Below, piece after piece: positions 46,700 to 59,250 of a stretch of 64,000 nucleotides of DNA. Numbering within the stretch: the first letter of the stretch is position 1; every line of letters begins with the position of its first letter. Made by a program: the position numbers and the translations under genes. Source of the DNA: Glandiceps talaboti (taxonomy: Eukaryota > Hemichordata > Enteropneusta > Spengelidae); the NCBI RefSeq assembly GCF_964340395.1, contig NC_135555.1:18401615-18465614 (forward strand), written 5' to 3'. The notes below the pieces were generated by a model, which saw nothing but the letters and a program-made list of their open reading frames with translations, made no database searches and was not told where the DNA came from.

Positions 46700-49664
46700 T
46701 GTTCTGCCCATTTATGTGTGTAGACTAGTACTGTATGTGTGACATGTGCATGTGTGGTATATTGATGTTTTCATCCATTTTGAATATATTATTTCAACGC
46801 ACTCTTCGCTAATTTTGCTCAAAGAACATGATTTACAGTACTACAGTTAAATCTAGTATTGCTTTATAAAGTATATATCAAAAAACATAATGGAGTCCAT
46901 GCTACCTACGATGGCTAGATTTTATATTTTTGTGGTTGATAGTGTTCTCGTCAGTGTGCCCTCTAATGATAGCCAAATTTTGTTGTTGTGAGTCAAAATG
47001 AGAACATCTGGCATTTCTTGTGAGTCACCACATAGTAAGAGATAGAGGAACACCAAATTTTGGTGTGTCACTAGAAATTGTGTGCATCAATGGCGCGTCA
47101 TATTGGCTCTTAATAGAGGGGACATTGGGTTCTTGTGTTACACTAACTTACAGCGGCTCAACATCAAACAACCATGGATTCCATGCTTAGCTTACACTTT
47201 TGGTATGGTTCGGGTTTGAATAAGCAGCTTTGGTAGGGGTGTGCAGCCAAAACCACACACCCCATTTTAGACCCATTTGACTAAAAATCAATAGCCCATT
47301 TTAGACTATTCAGGTTTTTTGTCAGTCAACGTTACATTGTATTATGGGGTGAAATCTAAAAAACAAGCATTTCAGGGGTGTTAGGCTGGATATCTAGTCA
47401 CTACCAATATAAAAAATGTCAACTAATTTTATAAAGAATTTTATAGTGGGGGTGGGGGGAGTAGGAACTAGTCAAGAATTTACAATGTGGATGTCATGAT
47501 TAATTCCCAGACCACATTCTAGACCAAACAAAATCGATTATTGTGTAGTGTGTGCCCCATTTTAGACTCTTTAGCTCTAAAAGACAGTCTCCATTTTATA
47601 CCAAACGACAAGAAAACTAACTCAAAGGGCGGCACAGATATGTTTAGCAAATAGCAGGTGTAACTCCCCAACCCTGGAAATGTTGAAGATTTCTAATGAA
47701 AAAATATTACATAAATTAATTAAAAAATGAGAGACAAATTAACTCTGACACTGATTATACAGACTATTAAACATACAGACCACCGATATCTTGCTATAGA
47801 CCACCAAAATCTAAAATAGGTGGTCTATATGGACCACTAGCTACTTTAAAAGTAAATTTTTACACCTTGCTGTTTATAGTATTCTAGACTTGTGTAACAA
47901 CGTGCAACATTCAAGGACAGCAGGTTAGTCAACAGCAGTGCTCATCAGGCCGAGGGGGGCTAGATAATTGCTGTGGTTGATACAATGATCTTGTGTAACG
48001 CTATGAAAGACTCTTCAAGACCTCAGTGGAAGCTGGTGCCGTACAAAAGTGTATTGTACATGTATCTTATCCTGATTGCTTTATTGTGAATCTAGTATCT
48101 ACTCTAGACAACATGGGCACAACCTTGGTGCAATTAATGATTGTGCTAAATATAGTAACCCTGGGACTTAGATCTCCACACCTTGCTATCCACAAGTTCT
48201 GGCAGCTGATTACTTTCACTGTGGCGAGTTCACATCAATGTACGTGTCATTTCATATTCGCTTGATGGAGAAATCACAAACACAGGCGTTAGCGATACTC
48301 CAATTATGTCTTTCAAATGCAATCATCCTTGCAGTACGGGTACCTGAAACTACACGTGACAGATATGACAGGGTGAATGCAACAACTCTTTCCTTGTCAA
48401 TCCACAACAAATGTACTTCAAGTTTTGAGAGAGTATTCCCCTTTCAAGTACGTTTACTTGGAATATGATTCCTTTCAAAGTACACCGATGGTGTGGAAAG
48501 ATAGTTTACAACTGACAGCACCTTTGACAGTTTTGATCATAAACTTAAACATAGGGGAACACAATGCTAAGCTTCGTTTACACTTACAATGTTTGCAATT
48601 TTATAAAGCCCCCATCTATAAAACTTTTAACTTTTTAGCTTATTTTGTGAATTTTCGCTGAAAAAAATACCAAAACTGTAAATTACATGATATGGTTTAA
48701 ATCATTCTGATTGGCTGAATTACCTGCCAACTAATTATTGATGGTACTGTGCGTACACTGGCTTGATGTCCATGTGTAAACAGTCATGAAATGCTCCATT
48801 TATTCGTTTGTCAAAAAATCATTTATTTGTAGCACGCTGATAAGGTTTAATTATTAGGCGCAAAAAAATTAATTGTTTCTGGTCAGGACATTTTGCCTAA
48901 AAGAGGTGCGACGATGCGATTTTTTTTTTAATTCTCAAACCTGTCACTCAATCTACTATTTGTGGCAGTTATTGTTCTTTTTATTTAGTACTTTAGAGCA
49001 AGTGTGTATGTGGGGCAAATGTCATTTGCTTGTTCATGATTGGCTCTGCAGTTGTCTTTACTGAAGTGGGGAGGGTTATTTTTGTGTTTCTCTCCAGATA
49101 TGCAGACTGCATGGGCTGGACAAACACGAACAAAAAAAAGACCGATGTGAGGGTATTTAAGTGATACGAGCGCAGACCAGAAACAATTCTTTTTTTCGGA
49201 AGGGGGAGGGATCGAGTCTTAGTCAACAAAACATGTTTTTAGCATGTACAAAGAAAATAATGACAAATGAAGATAATGGTTATTTCAAGTCACCTAAGCT
49301 TTTGTTTTCATTCTATGTCTTATGATTCTGTGGATATCCAGCCCAGGTGCCTCTGCTCTTATCGTCATACTAACCTGCCACACAAATACTGTAATTTATC
49401 ACCTCACATGTTCATTTTATATTTATTTGCCTAGTTATCTCTCATTACCCAATCATTTCAACTCCCTTTGATAACGCATACTTGTTCACAAACAAAGTGG
49501 AGTAGTAATTACTGATGAAAACATGGCTGTCTACATATATATAGTTCATATCAGTGGTTCAAATTTCCACTCAGGTCACTCAAAATGAACTGCAGTCAAC
49601 TTTTCAAATATGCGTGCATCATACCCTACAATCCAAGTTAGCTTGTTTGTCCTTGGAGAGGTTA
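46700..49664. other. Unannotated stretch with dispersed CCCATTTTAGAC motif
   Basis: CCCATTTTAGAC or a close variant occurs repeatedly at about 47,260-47,600 (47,263; 47,292; 47,550; 47,590), hinting at a very old array. A plus-strand 38-bp segment near 48,351 has a good acceptor (ATCCTTGCAG) and an open frame (YGYLKLHVTDMTG), but only a poor donor (AGG/GTGAAT). No gene is called. Confidence 0.4.
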
Positions 49665-50011
49665 AAACCCAAATTTATAAGCTTTTTACATAAAACCTTG
49701 ATTAAACTATACTTCGTATAATATTAAAATATTGCTGCATGTCTTCTTAAAGCTCTATGACGTCACGATTGTCTTCTGGCATTGTTAGAACAGTTAATTG
49801 TATAGTAAGGACTTCCTGGACATTTTTTATACATACCATAAATTATGTCATCAGATCATTTATATGTTAACATCAGGCGTATGTTCAGTCAATGGCAAGT
49901 GATGGTTATGTATAGTTTGTATTAAAGTAGAATACTGTGAAAACCCTTCATTATGCAGCATGAATTTAAGTCACACCCCAAATTGTATAAACTAGAGCTT
50001 GTGCCCCTTTA
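49665..50011 (+). mobile_element. Family C inverted-end element, copy C3
   Basis: Interior blocks match C1 and C2 in order (GACGTCACGATTGTCTTCTG, AAATTATGTCATCAGATC, GTGATGGTTATG) and the right end reads ACTAGAGCTTGTGCCCCTTT. The left end is diverged (AACCCAAATTTATAAGC). Confidence 0.75.
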
Positions 50012-50314
50012 ATGTTAAGTTAAACATTAACTCATCTCTCATATAATTAGTCATTTTGTGAGAATACTTCTTTGATCTCATATTCTTTAAGAATGTGAAA
50101 AAAAAAGAAAAGTACGGGTTCACACCTAAAATGTCAGCTTTTCAAAAAAAAACATTTAAGACACTGAATATTCTAATTGCTAAGTCTTAACTACATGTAT
50201 AATGCCGATACTTGCAGTGCTTTTGTACTTTTTTGATGTGGTACCTTTCACCGAATGAAAGTCAAAGCTGTGAAAAGTGAAATGAAATGTAACAATAAAG
50301 TATAAACAGTTTTA

Positions 50315-50652
50315 TACCATGCATGAGCCAAGTTGAACAAAAAATATGGAATATATACTCTCGTTGTTCTGCATCACGACAACGCGTGTCTATGTCACTG
50401 GTTCTGCTGTGTTCGAAATGTGAGTCAAAAAGTTCAAAATTGCCCTTACTTTCTCCAATTCTTTTTTTAAATTACTGGAGATGGTATAATTATATTATTC
50501 CCTAATATTTTTCTTCATTCAGCCAAGGAAAATATGAGTGACCTAAGGGGCTTTGTCACTGCTCGTCTAGTGACTCATAGTGACAAATGCCCCTTAGGTC
50601 ATTCTTTTTTTTCCTTGGCTGAACGAAGAGAAAAATATTGGGAATTATTTTT
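50315..50652 (+). mobile_element. Family B hairpin-ended element, copy B4 (best preserved)
   Basis: It starts TTATACCATGCATGAGCCAA, then has TGGAATATATACTC, GTGTCTATGTCACTGGTTCT and GAGTCAAAAAGTTCAAAATT. The hairpin occupies 50,497-50,647: ATTCCCTAATATTTTTCTTC, CAGCCAAGGAAAATATGAGT, GACCTAAGGGGCTTTGTCAC, a centre GCTCGTCTAGTGACTC, then the inverted arm with GCCCCTTAGGTCA, CCTTGGCTGAACGAAG and AAAAATATTGGGAATT. Arms are about 65 bp. No coding capacity. Confidence 0.85.
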
Positions 50653-52802
50653 GATAAACACAAGTCATAAAACATACCAAGATATCAAAATTACTGTCAC
50701 ATTGGTTAAATTTGAATAACAATGCTAAATAAATAATTAACAATGTTAGAATTATCAAAATGGTAATATAATGTCAACAAATTTACAGTACGTACTATGC
50801 AGTGATGTAAAATAAAGAAGGTAAACAATATTTTGACATGTATATATTGAATTTGTAATTTTTACTTAAATTGAATCAAGATGTAACACATACATAAATA
50901 CACGGATGAAAAGTCGATGAAATTGTTGAATTTGCGAAAATGAATCGGGATGAAAAATACACTACGCTAACAAATTCCAACCTTTCACACTTGAAAAAAA
51001 TGGTAGCAATACTTATGAGTATGTACAAGAATGAGAAGTCATTAAAACAATTGCAAAATTTGAGTAACTGGATCATGAGAAATTATCTAAAGATGGGAAA
51101 TTAAAAAGTTTGAAAGTTGAAAAAAAAAATGACAAGACATGTGGAGAATGAGTCAAAAAAGTATTACTCACTTTTGTGTTGTGAGATGTGAAATGAGTAT
51201 ATTGACAGAACTTGCTGGTTGACTAGGTCAAATGTGTAACTATGCCAATGCCTGTAAGCTACACAACACTGCGAACAGCTGCAAAACGTTAGCATGTAAT
51301 GAATTCATCTCTGATCATCGTGGCTTGTTTCCCTCATGACAAGGCCAGATTTAGTTGAATCGAAAAAGGAAACCTGCTCCTGATAACTCAGGTTTGACGG
51401 CTAGGAGCAGATGGAACATTTCTTTCAGGCATATAAATGGTGTGAACACAGCCCTGAGATTCCATTAGAAAGATTGGGGGATGTTTTTTAGGGTGCTGGC
51501 TAGTGGGAGTGTTATGTCACTTTACAGTGGTTGACACTTCATGGATCATTTCAGACAAATGGCAAAATCCAATACAAAAGTTTCGCCTCATTACAATCAA
51601 GGTTTTAACATCTAACTGCTGCAGGGTGCAGTAAACGGGAGTAAACTTTGGTTTGCACTCTCTTAAAGAAATGAAAGTTGTGAGTAATATATTTCTTGTA
51701 AGATTGAAAACGACATTGTATCTGTTAATCAGTGGTCGATCTTAACCATAATATTGTAAGGTTTAAATTATACATTCAGCCAATACCAGGTAGGTGGTTA
51801 CCTATGATTACTAATCAGGATGTACAATATATTATGAGTAAATCATTGTATCTAACCAAATATTTTCAAAAAATATGTTTAAACTGCATCTAGTGGCACT
51901 AAACACTGGTGTCATTGCCATCATGAATGTAACATACCGGTACATGTACTACTGGTATATGATAACATGTTGATTGAAATGGACTGAGAGCATTCACCAA
52001 TTCACAACCACACAGTACACTCATTTTGGGTTTTTCTGATACCATGTCCAGATGAGGTAGTTTTTGTTAGTTGACAAACACAATGTCAATTATAATCACA
52101 TAACATCGCAATCACTATATAATTAAACTCTTATCCATCTCAAGTTCCAACCACCAGTTTGAGTTTAGCTATTTGCATGATGGCCAGATTTCACGTGGAG
52201 AAAAAGTCGGTCCAAACTCATATAAATTTCTATTCAGAAACAAAGAAGGTTTGTACAAATGTGCTGTAGTTACTGACTAGGTTTTCACAGTGTTGGACCT
52301 TGGTAGTCTTAAGTTAAATATAGTCGTGCGTGGATTTTGTTCTTCATTTTACCCTACCACAGAAATGTTGTTTTTTCATAACCATGTCCATGAGTACGAG
52401 TAGAAGCAACATCATCAAACTCTCCAACAAAGTTCAGGCTTGGTAACTTAAACTAATAATAGGAATAATCTAGAAACTATAATATAATGTAAGATCATTT
52501 TCTAAGATTTCTCTCTCCACCATCTAGTCAAATGGCTTTCTCTCAATCATTCCTTTTAACCACTGACAGTGGTAGTTTAATTCTAATGGAGCGTTGATAT
52601 AAATGCAATGTTATCACGTTTTCACCTTAATTATATAATACTTTAAGACTAGATTTTGAGTTGGCAGTAGACTGAACAAAGTAACCAATTACAACAGCTT
52701 GTCAGGGTTTGATGGATTACTACTGACATGCACTGTTCATCCTTTTCCCAGCAGGAGATTTAGCTAGATTGGGGTATAATTTGTCCATCTTTGACTACAC
52801 AT
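50653..52802. other. Unannotated stretch
   Basis: AT-rich with chance frames. A short piece near 51,712-51,770 (ATCAGTGGTCGATCTTAACC) resembles the segment at 56,760-56,800 and may be a fragment of the family D repeat. No gene recognised. Confidence 0.5.
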
Positions 52803-53030
<228 letters not shown>

Positions 53031-53384
53031 CACATGTTAAATTTCTACTTAGTAGGAAGCATACCACATTATGTAAAGCTTCAACACTCATCGTAATGTG
53101 GACTCAAGATTTAAACATCATCTGACAACTATTGGCATGTGGTTATACAGTGTTTCCTTTGGGCATTTGAAAGGTTATGACAATTTGAAATGTATACTAC
53201 ACGCAAGGCGAAGGCTGGATGTTGAAAAACCTCATGAGATCATTCTATGTGGTTGTCATCTCCTCCAATATTATGACAATCATTCTAAGAATGACAATAT
53301 TTAAAAAAAAAACATATGAAGGAAATAAAAGGTAAATACAGGAAATCTAACCATATTCCTACATTTGTACATCAGATTTTGATC

Positions 53385-54440
53385 ATATTGGAATGGCTGC
53401 AATGTTTCACACTAATATAACTTGTTTCTAGAATTCACGAGTTTGCACCCAAAATAAATCTGTGCAGTTTAAAATGCTAACTATAAGACTGTAGAGTTCA
53501 ATAGACCAATTGGTCACAATGTTTCTGACAAACACTCTAAAATAACTTTCATTTTAGAGTTTACAGAATTTGTACCAAAAGTAGATGCCAAAAGTTTAAA
53601 ACATATAGCCCAGAGACTTGGCTATCTGGCATACAACATAATCCATGTGTCTCTGTTAACTTTAAACATCTAGAGCAAGTCAGAGTTCAGCTGTGTACCA
53701 ATGGCTGTAATGTTGTGGACAATCACACTGAAATAACTTTTCTTCATAGAGTTTAGTGTATGTTGCTCAAAGTAAATGTCAGCAGTTTAAATGTAATCCA
53801 CAGACTTGGCTATCTAAGCTTGCAATGTTGGTCACATGTCGAACAAGACAATTACTGTAAAGTCTCTGGCCTTCCTCTAACATCTACGAAGTCAGCTGTG
53901 TACCAATTGTAATGGCTGCAATGTTACGGACAACCACACTGAAATATCTTTTTTCCTTGAGTTTAGTGTACATGTATGTTACTCAAAGTAAATATCAGCA
54001 GTTTAAATGTAACCGACAGAGTTGGCTATCTGACTTGACAATATTGGTCACATGACAGGTAAAGTCGGTGGGCTTTAATTCTCTAAACATCTACGAAGTC
54101 AGCTCATACCAATGGTGGCAACGTTCACACTAAATTAAAACTTTCTTCCTAGCAGTTAGAGTGTAGTAAACGTCACCAGTTTACAATGTAACCCAGACAG
54201 AGTTTTATCTACTTGGCTTGACAATTCTGTTTGTATATTAAACCAGATAGATAATATCTGGTCGAGTATTTTAAATGCTATTCAACTATAATACAACATC
54301 TAGTCAGCAGCTCAGTGGCTGCAATTCTACGTTGTTGACAACACCCTAAAATAACTTTCATTTACAGTGTTTACAGACGATGACCTTCTGTACTATTTGT
54401 TCAGCCTAAATAGGTAAATATCAGCCTAGAATTATGTGTG
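53385..54440 (+). repeat. Degenerate tandem array, about 190-220-bp unit, 5-6 copies
   Basis: GGCTGCAATGTTAC-like sequence recurs near 53,395, 53,704, 53,924, 54,115 and 54,318 (with a partial copy at 53,515). Each is followed by CACTGAAATAACTTTC or similar, AGAGTTTAGTGTA, CAGCAGTTTAAATGTAA and AGACTTGGCTATCTG. One interval is shortened. Old and non-coding. Confidence 0.8.
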
Positions 54441-54787
54441 TGTGAGACTGAAAGGAGTACATGACCTGTAGCTTGTTTACTCAGATGGTTTTTAGCACAA
54501 TGATGGCATACGATTACCTATCTTACCAACACCACATGTCCAAAATAGTTGGTGTGATTGTACCGACAAATATTGTCACATTCGAGACCTGCACATTCCA
54601 GTAACTGGAACAACAAATGTACAGCCTATGTAGTTGTAACTTAGTCTTTTTTTTTTGACAGTTGATTCAAACTTTATACTTTCCCATATAATTTTCCAGA
54701 ACTCTTCAAAGTAAACTCAAATTCAAGAAATATTTCCGGAAGTATTTCATCACATATTTCACAAAGACCTCTCAAACTACATGTAAC

Positions 54788-55172
54788 TAGGCCTAAAGAA
54801 AATAATTTTTGGGTTCCGGTTACCCGATTCCACCTAGTTTTTCATTGCCAACCCTAAACTTTTTTTTTTATATTCGAGAAAAAAATAGTAAAATCATGAA
54901 AATTGTGTGAAGTCTCACAAGAAATACTGGATGCGAAATCTGACATCAACTTAAAGAAAAGGACAATATAAAACTGTTCTTCCATTTTGTAATGGCTGTA
55001 CATGTGATGAGAAGAAACCAATAACACAGAGACCATTTGAAAAACCAGAACTATCTCTACCTGAACTAGACATTCACAACTGAAAAAAAAAAAAAAAAAA
55101 AATCTACCTACCCTACCTATTCTAAAATTGAGCGTAATTGGAACCACACAATTTTTTTTTATTAGGCCTAAA
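54788..55172 (+). mobile_element. Family A element, copy A5 (both ends, best preserved)
   Basis: The left end is CTAGGCCTAAAGAAAATAAT followed by GGGTTCCGGTTACCCG. The right end is GGAACCACACAATTTTTTTT followed by TTATTAGGCCTAAA. The TAGGCCTAA ends and the following A-rich and GGTTCCG(G)TTA blocks form inverted repeats of about 35 bp. The interior carries TTCCATTTTGTAATGGCTGT and CAATAACACAGAGACCATTT. Length is about 385 bp. Confidence 0.85.
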
Positions 55173-56390
55173 CAACAGATTGATTGGGATAGACTTCCAT
55201 ACAAATTTTCAAACTTTGTACCATAATTTTGGTAGGGAACACTTCAAGAAAGGGGTACAGCCTGGTAATTTTTTTCGTACTGCCTCCATATCCCCCCTCC
55301 CCCCCCCCCCACCACTACCACCACCACACACACAGAGCCCCATTCTGCCCTGAACAAGAGAACTGACAACACTCCATCATTCTACTATTAACGTAACACA
55401 TTCATTCATTGACAGCTCTTTAGTACACTGGGAATTGGGACAGGATTATAGTGAGTGAAATCAAGTCACAGGTGATGCCGAATAAAAACTCCTCCCTCAC
55501 TAAATCACACAGTGCACGTCTCCAGAAACAGGTGTCTGACAGAAATCTGCCTCTGCTATGTGCATTTGTTTCTGCTGACGATAGTAGCATACATGTCACT
55601 GCACGGATGTCATGGGAAAATTGTTGCGGCATTCTGCATTCTTCCGTATTCATCCAGAAACAGGCATAGCATCTAAACTTATATGTATATTAGGTATGAC
55701 TATGTATACAAAACATTGCTAGTATGCAGCTGAATACTATACTTTGCTATTCATAGCATCATGACGCAATTGTACCTGTTAGTATTTACTGGGACCTGGA
55801 TTACAAAATGAACTTTGTTTTTCCAATGTAAAAATGGGCCATACTCCAGATCCGATTTTTTCTTTTTCTTATTTCTAGTTTAGTATATTATACTACTCAT
55901 GGACAACTGCACAATGTTACATAAGGTCCATAAACAACCCTCATTTCTTTGGGGGGGGGGGGCAGGGATCTGTCATCAATGTGATTGTAGAACTTCATTT
56001 TCGCATGTCTAACCAAATTTCTGAAAACTTTCACGTCTTAAAAGATAACAGGTTCTCTATTTACTGCTGAGATGTTGATAAGTTGATTACTGCTTATGTG
56101 ACATACGGTGATGGATTTCCGGTAGTATATATGTGTTTACTATCATGTTTTTACATTGCATTGGTCGTAGTGGTATGACTGCTACAATTTTCACCTACAT
56201 TATTACATGTTGATGTTACTTTACTTACAAACGAAGTTTATTTGTGAGATTTGTGATAATCTCTTAGTATACTAAAATCTATGTAACCACCACTAGTATC
56301 CAGGAGATCTGTGGTACAGTAATTATAGGCAAAGACTAATATGACCCAAAGGAATGCAAAAGTAAGGATCGAGTAAATTTAAAAACAGTC
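55173..56390. other. Unannotated stretch with homopolymers
   Basis: Contains a C-rich tract at about 55,292-55,312, ACCACC repeats to 55,330, and a G run at about 55,951-55,962. Frames of about 70 codons at 55,420-55,669 are open on both strands (QKQVSDRNLPLLCAFVSADD on plus), so neither is favoured. No gene is called. Confidence 0.4.
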
Positions 56391-56640
56391 CTTAGGCCTA
56401 TCAAAAAAAAATTGTGTGGTTCCGATTATGCTCAATTTTAGAATAGGTGTTGAAGATAGATTTTTTTTTACTTTTTTTTTTCATATGTGAGTGTCTAGTT
56501 CAGGTAGTTATGTTTTCTGTTGTTTTCCGTATGGTCTTTATGTTATTGGTTTCTTCCCATCAGATGTACAGCCATTACAGATTGGAAGAACAGTTTTATG
56601 GCGGTGTCTTTGTAAGTTGATGTCAGTTTCCACATCCAAA
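56391..56640 (-). mobile_element. Family A element, copy A6 (inverted, one end)
   Basis: CTTAGGCCTATCAAAAAAAA, then GTGTGGTTCCGATTATGCTC and TTTTAGAATAGGTG, with core CAGCCATTACAGATTGGAAG near 56,570. The other end is missing after about 56,640. Confidence 0.75.
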
Positions 56641-56725
56641 TCTTGAGCGAAAGCTTAATCTCGAGTCTGTTACCACGTTAAAACTACACTTAGCGAGTTT
56701 GTAACTGTATCATTTTTTTCGATCA

Positions 56726-56880
56726 GATAACCACAATCTATTCACTGAAAAGTTGGACATGTTAATCAATGGTCGATCTTATCCATTAATATTGCAATAG
56801 TGGGTTGAAATCGTGATCATTGAGGGCGCTGATTTTTGGGTACGGACCAAAAAATCAAATTGATTTGATTTATCATGCAT
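56726..56880 (+). repeat. Family D dispersed repeat, first copy
   Basis: ACAATCTATTCACTGAAA, GTGGGTTGAAATCGTGATCA, GGCGCTGATTTTTGGGTACG and CAAATTGATTTGATTTAT recur in the same order at 58,650-58,835 (AATATATTCACTGAAAT, AGTTGAAATCGTCACTCATG, GGGGCTGATTTGTGGGTACA, CAATTTGATTGACTAATTA). No ends or coding frame could be defined. Confidence 0.6.
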
Positions 56881-56904
56881 ACAGCTATAAAAAGGACGCT
56901 CACA

Positions 56905-57076
56905 TTTATTATACCATGCACAAGCCAGGTTCAACAAAAAATATGGAATATATACGCTGGTCGTTCTACGTCCCGACAATATGTATCTACATTATTGGTT
57001 CTGCTGTGTTCGAAATATGTGTATGCTACTAAGCAAGTGATCAGAAACCGTGTATGCTACTAAGCAAGTGATCAGA
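56905..57076 (+). mobile_element. Family B element, copy B5 (hairpin missing) plus 31-bp duplication
   Basis: TTATACCATGCACAAGCCAG, GGAATATATACGCTGGTCG and TTGGTTCTGCTGTGTTCGAA match the family B body, but the hairpin half is absent. At the breakpoint, TGTATGCTACTAAGCAAGTG is present twice with a 31-bp period (57,021 and 57,052), as expected from a slipped or repaired junction. Confidence 0.75.
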
Positions 57077-57242
57077 CTTAAGCCAGCAACTTGTCTAGAT
57101 GGCTAAGGTGATTTCGAATCATCTCTGACCCTGTATGTAAACAGAGATCTTGAGATTTGATGCCATGGATAGCACTGAACTAGCCAGCAAGTGACTTCAG
57201 GAGACAAGGTAACTTAGGTTGTGGGTATAGACTGTAAGAAAC

Positions 57243-57320
57243 ATCATATCATGTCATGTCACGTCATGTTATGTCATGTCATGTTATGTCATGTCATGTC
57301 ATGTTATGTCATGTCATATG
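57243..57320 (+). repeat. ATGTC pentamer repeat
   Basis: About 15 units of ATGTC with ACGTC and ATGTT variants. Confidence 0.9.
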
Positions 57321-57522
57321 TTTTTCAGCCCTTATCAAGCTTCTCCTTTCTTGAGTGTTGACTGATAGCATGGTACAAATGTCATATCTTACAGAATACA
57401 TTGTGGGTTAGTTCTACAACACTGTGAGTTACTAAATTGTTGAAATGTTAGGAATCAAAGTTTTTACAACTATATACATATATATGTGTATGAACAACAG
57501 ACTTTAAATTATGGCAAAATAA

Positions 57523-57605
57523 AAAAATTGTATTTCCGATTACCTGACCGACCCTAGTTAAGGCAGCCAACACTAAACATTTTTTAAACATTTAGAACAA
57601 AACAA
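57523..57605 (+). mobile_element. Possible fragment of family A (A7)
   Basis: AAAAATTGTATTTCCGATTA, CCTGACCGACCCTAG and CCAACACTAAACATTTTTTA follow the order of the family A left part but are much diverged. A possible other end near 57,800-57,880 could not be aligned by eye. Confidence 0.35.
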
Positions 57606-57884
57606 AAACAAATTCTTGGTCTCCTTGACCTTGCATACCCATGTTTTCTTTCTCCAGTGATGTCTGTAAATATTTCATCAAACTGTCATAGAAGGGGTAT
57701 TCTGATAGACATTTTGTTTGTTTTGGGGTCGAAACAATATTTTTCAAAAATAAAAACAGATAAAAAGGTAAAGATAAGTGTTTCTTATAGCATGGCCTCA
57801 GAAAATAGCGTAGGTAGGTCGCGATTTTATTTTTTTTAAATTTTATTTTAATTTTCCCGCCTAACTTAACTAGTATAATGCGGT

Positions 57885-57935
57885 TTTTGGTAGTCTTATG
57901 GTTAAACCACTGCAGTAAGGGTTCAATCCATGATT
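57885..57935 (+). other. tRNA-like promoter boxes (possible SINE head)
   Basis: TAGTCTTATGG resembles an A box and GGTTCAATCC at 57,920 resembles a B box, about 29 bases apart. No clover-leaf can be drawn through the acceptor stem, so this is not a tRNA gene. It may be a decayed tRNA-derived SINE or chance. Confidence 0.25.
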
Positions 57936-58520
57936 TAGATTCATTAAATTTGCCATTCTGTATAAAAATTAAATAGAATAAAATTAATGAAGACTTAAAT
58001 TTGGTTTGATTCTGCCAAACACAAGTTTTCTACAGAAAGTCTTTCGTTTTTCCCCTGCATTAACATTGAACCCATCAGGGTGGTCCTAGTACTGGACAGT
58101 TTAAATGACAAGTTTATGAAAACTTAAACTACCCAATGTAAATGAAGATTTTTATAATCACTATTGATGTGGAAATATTACTAACAACATAACCATATTA
58201 TAATTACTTCTTGTTTTAAGCATCTAGCAAAATAAAACATTATTTCTGAAGAAATATACAATTATGGTACATAAAAATGTAGTTATGGAAACATAAAAGA
58301 TGAACTCCATACCTATCAATTGTTACGTTCAAAATTTAGGAACATACTAAAAGAAAAGAACAAAGTTTGTATGTTTTCATTATCTTGTCCTTGAAATTCT
58401 CATCACAGCAGAGATATATATGTATACAGCCGGTATAATGTACATGCCTGGGAATGATAAACCTGCACTAGCTGATGTTGGAGCCTGTAAATGGGATTAG
58501 TCCCATAGGTCCATTCTCGG

Positions 58521-58629
<109 letters not shown>

Positions 58630-58647
58630 GCTGTATTATTTTTTCTA

Positions 58648-58835
58648 TCTAGCAACCAACAATATATTCACTGAAATACCAATAATTAGACATTGTACAT
58701 GTCACTTAGAGTCTGAGGTCTATTTTATCTACAAGTAGTAAGTTGAAATCGTCACTCATGGGGGTGGGGGTGGGAGGGTAGGGGGCTGATTTGTGGGTAC
58801 AGACCTAAATAACAATTTGATTGACTAATTATGTA
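58648..58835 (+). repeat. Family D dispersed repeat, second copy
   Basis: Shares the block order of the 56,726 copy (see there), with a longer spacer and a G-rich insertion (GGGGGTGGGGGTGGGAGGGT) in place of TTGAGGGCG. Confidence 0.6.
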
Positions 58836-58949
58836 AGTTTGCACAGATGATTCAACACTTCAGGAATATGATATTATCAAGTAAGTCAATTATATCTTGC
58901 AAGAATATTTTTAAAAACTTTTCAATTGTAGTTTAGCTTGAAGAACAGT

Positions 58950-59250
58950 ATTAGAGTCCCAGGAGGTGGGTATATGTTAACAGTAGTATAGAAGTCCAAG
59001 GGAGTGGGTATATGTTAACAGTATAGGAATCTCAGGGGGTGTGTACATATTGACAGTATTGAAGTCCCAGGAGGTGCATATCTGTTAATAGTATAGGAGT
59101 CCCAGGGGGTGGGTATATGTAACAGCATAGGAGTCCCAGGTGGTGTGTATGTTAACAACAGTATAGGAGTCCCAGGGGAGTCAGTCAGTAGGCTTACAAT
59201 ATAGGAGTCCCAGGGGGTTGGTATGATAACAGTATTGAAGTCCTGTGGGA
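58950..59250 (+). repeat. Degenerate minisatellite, about 35-40-bp unit, about 8 copies
   Basis: Units have AGTCCCAGGGGGTGGGTATA, then TGTTAACAGTATAGG, with variants such as GAAGTCC and GGTGTGTACATATTGACAG. The minus-strand 118-codon frame with repeating PPGTP(M/I)L arises from it. Confidence 0.85.

Noticed and set aside
57885-57935. Intact tRNA gene
   Set aside because: Only box-like motifs are present; acceptor and anticodon stems do not pair.
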